Shown here: positions 6,721 through 11,821 of the stretch, piece by piece
How positions within the stretch are numbered: position 1 is the first letter of the stretch
Layout of the letters: the number at the start of each line of letters is the position of its first letter
From: DASWHR01 sp035541035
GTDB taxonomy: Bacteria; Actinomycetota; AC-67
DNA length: 11,821 nt
NCBI GenBank assembly: GCA_035541035.1
Contig: DATLFO010000247.1
Location: 1-11,821, forward strand
Direction: 5' to 3'
Notes under the pieces: model-generated
What the model was told of the DNA's origin: nothing
Database searches by the model: none
What the model saw: the letters and a program-made list of their open reading frames with translations, nothing else
Position numbers and translations under genes: made by a program

Positions 6721-7194
6721 GTGCCCGAATTGGTTCTGACCTCGCTCAAGTTTCTCTTTCTGGCGCTGCTGTACCTGTTCGTGGCGCGTACCGTGCGGGT
6801 GATCTGGCTCGACATCGCCGGCCCCGCCACCGGCGGCCGCCGGCAAGCCGTCGCTCAGGCGCCGCGCGCGCGGCCCGCGGCACGCGGCGGGCGCGGGGCG
6901 GTGCCGCGGTCGATCGCAGTGGTCGAGGAGAACAAGAGCCCGAAGGTGCTGCCGCTCGACCAGGATGCGATCACGCTCGGGCGCGCCGCCGAGTGCTCGG
7001 TCGCGCTGGACGACACCTACGTGTCGCAGCTGCACACCAAGATCTTTCGCAAGGACGGCGCCTGGTTCGTCATGGACCTGGGGTCCACCAACGGCACCTA
7101 TCTGAACCGGATGAAGGTCTCGGATCCGATGCCGGTCTCCTCCGGCGACGAGGTGCGTCTCGGCAAGACCGTCGTTGAGGTGCGCGCCAAGTGA
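6721..7194 (+). CDS. fhaB: FhaB-like membrane-anchored FHA protein (FipA)
   Basis: A 157-residue protein with an N-terminal membrane helix (about 3-29), a basic Ala/Pro/Arg-rich linker (about 35-62) and a C-terminal FHA domain (about 65-157). Gly87-Arg88, Ser102 with His105, and Asn124-Gly125-Thr126 are the expected phosphothreonine-binding residues. The length matches M. tuberculosis FhaB (FipA), which links kinase signalling to division proteins. The GTG start at 6721 has AAAGGA seven bases upstream. The first line of the protein (PELVLTSLKFLFLALLYLFV) agrees with the family's membrane N-terminus. Its TGA overlaps the GTG of the phosphatase gene by four bases, so the two are likely translationally coupled. 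Confidence 0.94.
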   Translation: MPELVLTSLKFLFLALLYLFVARTVRVIWLDIAGPATGGRRQAVAQAPRARPAARGGRGAVPRSIAVVEENKSPKVLPLDQDAITLGRAAECSVALDDTYVSQLHTKIFRKDGAWFVMDLGSTNGTYLNRMKVSDPMPVSSGDEVRLGKTVVEVRAK

Positions 7195-8402
7195 GCCGCA
7201 CCGCAGGTCTGATCCGGTGGGCCGCCGCGACCGACGTGGGCCGCGCGCGTCAGCTCAACGAGGACTCCTGGTTCGGCGGCGAGCGGATCTACGCGGTCGC
7301 CGACGGGCTCGGCGGCCACCGGGCCGGCGAGGTCGCCTCGCGCATGGCCGTCGAGGAGCTCGCCCGGCTCGACCGCAAGCCGCCGGACGGCGACATCGGC
7401 GCCGAGCTCGTCGAAGCGGTGCGCGCCGCGGGCCGTGCGGTCGCGCAGCGCTCCGCGGGAGATCCCGAGACCGCCGGCATGGCCACGACCGTCACCGCGA
7501 TCGCGATGGACGGCGGAGCCGCGCACCTCGCGCACGTCGGCGACTCGCGCTGCTATCTGCTGCGCGGCGAGCAGATGACGCTGGTCTCCACCGATCACAC
7601 GCTGGTCGCCCGCATGGTGGACGAGGGCGCCATCACGCTCGAGCAGGCCGAGACCCATCCGCAGCGAAGCGTCCTGACCCGCGCGCTGGGCACCGACCCC
7701 GAGGTCGACGTCGACCATCAGGTGATCCCCCTCGCACCAGGCGACCGGATTCTGCTGTGCTCCGACGGGCTCTCCTCGGTCGTGCCCGAGCCCGAGATCG
7801 CCGGCCTGCTGGCGTCGGTGCGGGACGGCGACGATCTGTGCCGCGCGCTCGTCGACGAGGCGAATCGCCGCGGCGGGCCGGACAACATCACGGTGCTGAT
7901 CATCGACGTGCCCGCCGACGCGCAGCTTCCCGTCTACGACGGGACCTCCTCGATGGCGGCGCTGCCCGAGGAGCCGGTCCGCCGGCCGGTTGCACCGCCG
8001 CCCGCGCGCCGTACGCGCCGCGTTCCGGTCCGGCTGATCGTGTGGCTCTCGATCCTGGTCCTGGCCGTGGCGGGCGGTCTGGGCGGCCTGCGCATCTGGT
8101 CGGACCGGAACTGGTTCGTGGGCTTCGACGGCGACCAGGTCGCGATCTACCGGGGACTGCCCACCGACTTTTGGGTCTCGCTCCACCGCGTGCACGAGCC
8201 GACCGCGCTCACCCGCGATCAGGTCGAGCCGCGCTACGTGGAGCGGCTCGAGGAAGGCCTTCGTGCGTCCACGCTGGAGGAGGCACGCGAGATCGCCTCG
8301 CGGATCCCGCGTGCGCCCACGCCCACGCCGTCGCCCACGCCGTCGCCCACGCGGTCGCCCTCCGTGCTGCCCTCGCCGTCACCGCTCGGGAGCCCGACGT
8401 GA
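7191..8402 (+). CDS. pstP: PP2C-type Ser/Thr phosphatase PstP
   Basis: A 403-residue membrane-anchored phosphatase that reverses phosphorylation by PknB-type kinases. The PP2C domain (about 7-240) has NED (23-25), ADG (37-39), GDSR (117-120), SDG (191-193) and GGPDN (228-232), the metal-binding aspartates of the family. A juxtamembrane Pro/Arg linker (about 262-278) leads to one membrane helix (about 280-301). After it comes an outer domain starting NWFVG, as in mycobacterial PstP. The last ~30 residues are a Pro/Thr/Ser-rich tail encoded by in-phase 12-bp repeats. The outer part is about 100 residues, shorter than I recall for M. tuberculosis. The GTG start overlaps fhaB by four bases (GTGA), and the stop overlaps the rodA GTG by four. 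Confidence 0.95.
   Translation: MSRTAGLIRWAAATDVGRARQLNEDSWFGGERIYAVADGLGGHRAGEVASRMAVEELARLDRKPPDGDIGAELVEAVRAAGRAVAQRSAGDPETAGMATTVTAIAMDGGAAHLAHVGDSRCYLLRGEQMTLVSTDHTLVARMVDEGAITLEQAETHPQRSVLTRALGTDPEVDVDHQVIPLAPGDRILLCSDGLSSVVPEPEIAGLLASVRDGDDLCRALVDEANRRGGPDNITVLIIDVPADAQLPVYDGTSSMAALPEEPVRRPVAPPPARRTRRVPVRLIVWLSILVLAVAGGLGGLRIWSDRNWFVGFDGDQVAIYRGLPTDFWVSLHRVHEPTALTRDQVEPRYVERLEEGLRASTLEEAREIASRIPRAPTPTPSPTPSPTRSPSVLPSPSPLGSPT
8321..8356 (+). repeat. Three 12-bp in-frame repeats in the pstP tail
   Basis: Three adjacent 12-mers (8321-8332, 8333-8344, 8345-8356) read GCCCACGCCGTC, the third with one C-to-G change, and each encodes a Pro-Thr-Pro-Ser-type unit. The unit length is a multiple of three, so copy-number change keeps the frame. 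This is a coding microrepeat, not a CRISPR or intergenic repeat. Confidence 0.85.
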
Positions 8403-9817
8403 ACCGCCGAAGCGCCGAGGCGGGCCTGATCGCGATGGCGGTGGCCATCTCGCTCGGGGCCTTGCTGCTGGTCGCCTTCGCCCAGTCCGCCGAGGTGCCC
8501 CCGGACTTCTTCGGGCATGCCGTCTTCGTGGCCGCCTTCGCCGTCGGCATGCACCTGATCGTGCGCAAGGCGGCGCCGTCCGCCGACCCGGTCCTGCTCG
8601 CCTGCGCGATCGCGCTGACGGGCGTGGGCTATGCCGTGATCGAGCGCTTGGACCCGGACCTTGCGGTTTCGCAGGCGCTGTGGCTCGCGATCGGCGGGGC
8701 CGCGTTCGCCGCGACGCTTCTGCTGCTGCGCGATCACCGCACGCTCGAGAAGTTCCGCTATTCGCTGATGCTGCTCGGCGTGGCGTTGCTGCTGCTGCCG
8801 CTCGCGCCGGTGATCGGCAAGACCGTCCGCGGCGCGCGTCTGTGGGTCGCGGTCGGGCCGATGACCTTCCAGCCCGCCGAGGCCGCCAAGATCGTGCTCG
8901 CCGCGTTCCTCGCCGGCTATCTCGCCTCCAAGCGGGAGGTCATGACCGTGCCGACCGCGCGCATTGGGCCGCTCAAGCTTCCGGCGCCGCGGCATTTCGG
9001 GCCGCTCATCATCGCGTGGGTGCTGTCGCTGGCGATCATGGTCTTCCAGCGCGATCTCGGCTCGAGCGTGCTGTTCCTCGCGCTCTACATCGTCACGATC
9101 TACGTCGCGACCTCGCGCGCGTCCTACGTGGTTGCCGGCGTCGGGCTGCTCGCGGGCGGCATCGCGTTCGCATCGATGGCGTTCTCGCACGTGGCCAGCC
9201 GCTTCAGCGTCTGGCTCGATCCGTGGTCCGACATCGACGGGAAGGGCTTTCAGATCGCCCAGTCGCTGTTCGCGCTCGGCACCGGCGGCGTCGCCGGCGA
9301 GGGCCTCGGCCGCGGCCGGCCCGACTTCATCGGCAAGTCCTCGATCGTGGCGACCGACTCGATCTTCGCCGCGATCGGCGAAGAGCTCGGGCTGATCGGC
9401 ACCGTCGGAATCCTGATGCTGTTCGCGGTCATGGTCGCGCGTGGCTTCCACATCGCGCTTCGCTCGCGCGACTCCTTCGGGGCGTTGCTCGCGACCGGCC
9501 TCACCGCGATCATCGGTGTGCAGACGTTCCTGATCGTCGGCGGCGTCACGCGCTTGATCCCGCTGACCGGGATCACGCTGCCGTTCGTCAGCTACGGCGG
9601 GTCCAGCATCGTGGCCAACTTCGTGCTCATCGCGATCCTGATGCGGATCAGCAACATCGAGGCGGGCACCCACGCCGAAGCGGCCGAGGCGCGTGGGGGT
9701 GCCCGGGCGGGCGGCGCGGCCGTAGCCACGACGGACGTGCAGGGCCGCGACGAGGCACCGCTCGCGGACCTGACCTCGGTGCACCGCATCGACGTACCTC
9801 CGGAGAATCGCTCGTGA
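8399..9817 (+). CDS. rodA: SEDS glycan polymerase RodA
   Basis: A 472-residue multi-spanning membrane protein of the SEDS (FtsW/RodA) family, which polymerises lipid II into glycan strands. The conserved 'TDSIFAAIGEELGLIG' block (319-334) places the essential Asp at 320. The later 'GGVTRLIPLTGITLPFVSYG' block (381-400) with SYGGSS is the actinobacterial RodA form (VTRLIPLTG) rather than the NxGVxxGLLP form of many FtsW/RodA. About ten hydrophobic segments are visible. A hydrophilic tail of about 50 residues (421-472) should lie in the cytoplasm. The GTG at 8399 overlaps the pstP stop (GTGA), and its own stop overlaps the pbpA GTG. I rejected the long open frame upstream because it lies in the wrong frame of pstP. 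Adjacency to pbpA fits a RodA-bPBP synthase pair. Confidence 0.94.
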   Translation: MNRRSAEAGLIAMAVAISLGALLLVAFAQSAEVPPDFFGHAVFVAAFAVGMHLIVRKAAPSADPVLLACAIALTGVGYAVIERLDPDLAVSQALWLAIGGAAFAATLLLLRDHRTLEKFRYSLMLLGVALLLLPLAPVIGKTVRGARLWVAVGPMTFQPAEAAKIVLAAFLAGYLASKREVMTVPTARIGPLKLPAPRHFGPLIIAWVLSLAIMVFQRDLGSSVLFLALYIVTIYVATSRASYVVAGVGLLAGGIAFASMAFSHVASRFSVWLDPWSDIDGKGFQIAQSLFALGTGGVAGEGLGRGRPDFIGKSSIVATDSIFAAIGEELGLIGTVGILMLFAVMVARGFHIALRSRDSFGALLATGLTAIIGVQTFLIVGGVTRLIPLTGITLPFVSYGGSSIVANFVLIAILMRISNIEAGTHAEAAEARGGARAGGAAVATTDVQGRDEAPLADLTSVHRIDVPPENRS

Positions 9818-11295
9818 ACCGCTCGATCCGTCGCGTCGCGCTCACGCTCGGAGTCGCTTTCCTGGCCCTGCTGGTGCAACTCAACTACGACCAGGTCGTG
9901 GCGTCCAAGCGCTTCGCCGAGCATCCGGCGAATCGGAGGCTGCTGGTCAAGGAGTACTCGACGCAGCGCGGTGACATCGTCGCGTCCGGTCAGATCGTGG
10001 CCCGCAGCGTCGCAACCGACGACAAGCTCAAGTACCTGCGCGAGTACCCGCTCGCCGCGCTCACTGCCGAGATCAGCGGCTACTACTCGCTCGTCTACGG
10101 CGGCGCGGGCATCGAGCGCGCCTACAACTCGTACCTGACGGGCAACAAGCCGGCGCGGGTCGAGTCGATCGTGGACCAACTGCTCGGCCGGGACCGCAAA
10201 GGAAACTCGCTGATGCTCACGCTCGATCTGGAGCTGCAGAAGGTCGCGGCCGAGAAGCTCGGCAAGCAGCGCGGTGCGGTCGCCGCGATCGATCCGCAGA
10301 CGGGCGCGGTGCTGGCGCTGTACTCCAGCCCCACCTACGACCCGAACGCGTTGTCGAGCCACAACACCGGCGCGATCCGCCGCTCGTGGGAGTTCTACCA
10401 AAACGCCGAGCACAACCCGCTGCTGTCCCGCTCGTTCCAGGAGCGCTACCCGCCGGGCTCGACGTTCAAGGTCCTCGTGGCGGCCGCCGCGCTCGAAAAC
10501 GGCATCAAACCCGAGACCGCATACCCCAACCCGCGTGCCTTTCCGTTGCCGCTGACGAACCGCGAGCTCGGCAACTTCGGCGGCGGCGCCTGCCGCGGGG
10601 GCTCCGGCGGCACGATCACCATGGCCCAGGGCCTTCGCGTATCGTGCAACACCACCTTCGCCCAGATCGGCCTGCAGATCGGCGCCGACAAGCTCGTCGC
10701 CCAAGCCGAGAAGCTCGGCTTCCAGCAAAGGCCCGTCTTCGACCTGCCCGCCGTGCCCTCGTGCATCCGCACCGCCGCACGCGGCTGCGCCGACCCGGAC
10801 CTCGACGCGCCCCAGACCGCGCTCTCCTCGATCGGACAGTTCGACGTTCGCGTCACGCCCTTGCAGATGGCCAAGGTCGTGGCCGCGGTCGCCAACGGCG
10901 GCATGGTCGTGCGGCCGCATTTGGTGCGTGAGGTGCATGACTACACCGGCGCGATCCTCGAGACGATCGCGCCGCCGCCGGACGGCCAGGCCTTCTCGGC
11001 CGAGACCGCCGGCGCGCTCAAAGCGATGATGATCGACGTCGTCGAGAACGGCACCGGCCGGCCGGTGCGTGTGCCCGGCATCGAGATCGGCGGCAAGACC
11101 GGCACGGCCGAGACCGGCGCCCAGGGAAAGCCGCCGCACTCGTGGTTCGTGGCTTTTGCCCCGGGGATCGCGATCGCGGTCGTGGTCGAGAACGGCGGAG
11201 ACCTCGGCGACGAAGCGACCGGTGGCCGCGTGGCCGGCCCGATCGCGAAAGCATTGATCGAACAGATGGCCCGGCGTGGGGCCCAATCCGGTTAA
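9814..11295 (+). CDS. pbpA: Class B penicillin-binding protein PbpA (transpeptidase)
   Basis: A 493-residue inner-membrane protein that cross-links peptidoglycan and partners RodA. A short N-terminal anchor (about 7-24) is followed by a dimerisation/pedestal region (about 25-150). The penicillin-binding transpeptidase domain (about 155-485) carries all three motifs: SxxK with nucleophile Ser216 (PPGSTFK, Lys219), SCN (277-279) and KTG (428-430). Four cysteines lie outside the membrane (260, 278, 317, 325); 317 and 325 are close enough to form a disulfide, but this is inference. Length is close to mycobacterial PbpA. The GTG at 9814 overlaps the rodA stop and has GGAG eight bases upstream. It ends 11 bases before the kinase ATG. 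Confidence 0.95.
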   Translation: MNRSIRRVALTLGVAFLALLVQLNYDQVVASKRFAEHPANRRLLVKEYSTQRGDIVASGQIVARSVATDDKLKYLREYPLAALTAEISGYYSLVYGGAGIERAYNSYLTGNKPARVESIVDQLLGRDRKGNSLMLTLDLELQKVAAEKLGKQRGAVAAIDPQTGAVLALYSSPTYDPNALSSHNTGAIRRSWEFYQNAEHNPLLSRSFQERYPPGSTFKVLVAAAALENGIKPETAYPNPRAFPLPLTNRELGNFGGGACRGGSGGTITMAQGLRVSCNTTFAQIGLQIGADKLVAQAEKLGFQQRPVFDLPAVPSCIRTAARGCADPDLDAPQTALSSIGQFDVRVTPLQMAKVVAAVANGGMVVRPHLVREVHDYTGAILETIAPPPDGQAFSAETAGALKAMMIDVVENGTGRPVRVPGIEIGGKTGTAETGAQGKPPHSWFVAFAPGIAIAVVVENGGDLGDEATGGRVAGPIAKALIEQMARRGAQSG

Positions 11296-11306
11296 GGTAG
11301 CGCTCG

Positions 11307-11821
11307 ATGGCGATGACGGTGCTCGGCGGGCGATACGAGATCAGCGACCGGCTCGGGGTCGGCGGCATGGCCGAGGTATATCTCGGCAAAGACCGCGTCC
11401 TCGGCCGCACCATCGCGGTCAAGACCTTGCTCGTGCAGTTCGCGCACGACCCGTCGTTCATCGCGCGGTTTCGCCGCGAAGCGACCAGCGCCGCGGCGTT
11501 GAACCATCCCAACATCGTCGGCGTCTACGACTCCGGCAGCGACGACGGCCGCCACTACATCGTGATGGAGTACGTCGAGGGCCGCACGCTCAAAGACACG
11601 ATCCGCGAGGAAGGTCCGCTGCTGCCCGAGCGCGCGGCCGAGATCGCCGCCGACGTGTGCAGCGCCCTGCAGTTCGCGCACGCGCACGGCATCATTCACC
11701 GCGACGTCAAGCCCGCCAACATCATGATGAACACGCGAGGCGAGGTGAAGGTCGCCGACTTCGGCATCGCACGGGCCGCCTCCGGCGAGACCGTCACGCA
11801 GACCGCGACGGTACTCGGCAC
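11307..11821 (+). CDS. pknB: PknB-type Ser/Thr protein kinase (N-terminal part, cut by window end)
   Basis: The first 171 codons of a Hanks-type kinase that phosphorylates cell-wall and division proteins. Motifs in order are the glycine loop LGVGGMAEVY (16-25), Lys39 in AVK, Glu58 in RREA, hinge MEYVEG, the catalytic HRDVKPAN (131-138, Asp133) and DFG (151-153). The activation loop contains VTQTATVLGT with Thr164 and Thr166 at the positions of the autophosphorylated threonines of M. tuberculosis PknB. The ATG at 11307 has AAGGTAG six bases upstream; an in-frame ATG at 11313 is an alternative. The C-lobe, membrane helix and any PASTA domains lie beyond the window, so PknB rather than PknA is a best guess. 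In M. tuberculosis pknA sits next to pbpA in this position. Confidence 0.88.
   Translation, partial: MAMTVLGGRYEISDRLGVGGMAEVYLGKDRVLGRTIAVKTLLVQFAHDPSFIARFRREATSAAALNHPNIVGVYDSGSDDGRHYIVMEYVEGRTLKDTIREEGPLLPERAAEIAADVCSALQFAHAHGIIHRDVKPANIMMNTRGEVKVADFGIARAASGETVTQTATVLG

Noticed and set aside
5826..6830. Minus-strand open frame of 334 residues covering the tRNA edge, fhaA and part of fhaB
   Set aside because: It overlaps a clearly folded tRNA and two FHA genes, and the composition is that of a shadow frame.
8321..8356. Short direct repeats considered as CRISPR-like
   Set aside because: They are 12-bp, adjacent, without spacers, and in frame inside the pstP coding region.
7175..8398. Upstream part of the long frame leading into RodA
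   Set aside because: It is the wrong frame of pstP; the GTG at 8399 gives the expected RodA N-terminus.
8263..9813. Upstream part of the long frame leading into PbpA
   Set aside because: It is the wrong frame of pstP and rodA; the GTG at 9814 with an SD gives a normal class B PBP.
9592..11286. A 564-residue open frame on the minus strand across rodA and pbpA
   Set aside because: It is antisense to well-defined RodA and PbpA, has a low-complexity Arg/Asp/Gly/Val composition and shows no recognisable motif.

Overview
The window is GC-rich DNA most consistent with an actinobacterium (Actinomycetota). Three things point there: a FhaA-FhaB-PstP-RodA-PbpA-Ser/Thr kinase cluster laid out as at the Mycobacterium tuberculosis pknB locus, a tRNA-Leu(CAG) divergent from fhaA, and an F420-type LLM oxidoreductase. 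FhaA is short and no pknA/pknB pair is visible, so a lineage outside the mycobacteria is likely. That placement is inference; no 16S rRNA or other marker gene is present.

Layout. (1) 23-3215, minus strand: a three-gene catabolic operon transcribed as acyl-CoA dehydrogenase, LLM/F420-type oxidoreductase, zinc alcohol dehydrogenase. The genes overlap or abut, and the first has a near-perfect Shine-Dalgarno and a candidate -10. (2) 3356-5662, minus strand: one large gene for a PilB/GspE-type secretion/pilus ATPase with an unusual architecture: a tandem MshEN-like (c-di-GMP-binding type) motif, a complete ATPase core, a double zinc ribbon and a C-terminal response-regulator receiver domain. A 23-bp tandem duplication covers its stop codon. 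(3) 5764-5848, minus strand: tRNA-Leu(CAG), followed by a strong 12-bp hairpin. (4) 5991 to the window end, plus strand: fhaA, fhaB, pstP, rodA, pbpA and the start of a PknB-type kinase, with successive 4-bp GTGA overlaps from fhaB to pbpA.

The plus-strand genes form one functional set. The kinase (PknB type) and phosphatase (PstP) set the phosphorylation state of cell-wall regulators, FHA proteins read phosphothreonine, and RodA (glycan polymerase) with PbpA (transpeptidase) build peptidoglycan. The minus-strand ATPase appears to be a multi-input motor protein, with predicted nucleotide second-messenger and phosphorelay inputs. It is the most unusual item here. No partner pilus or secretion genes are visible beside it.

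No CRISPR array, insertion sequence, rRNA or prophage gene was seen. There is no gene-free stretch longer than 300 bases.
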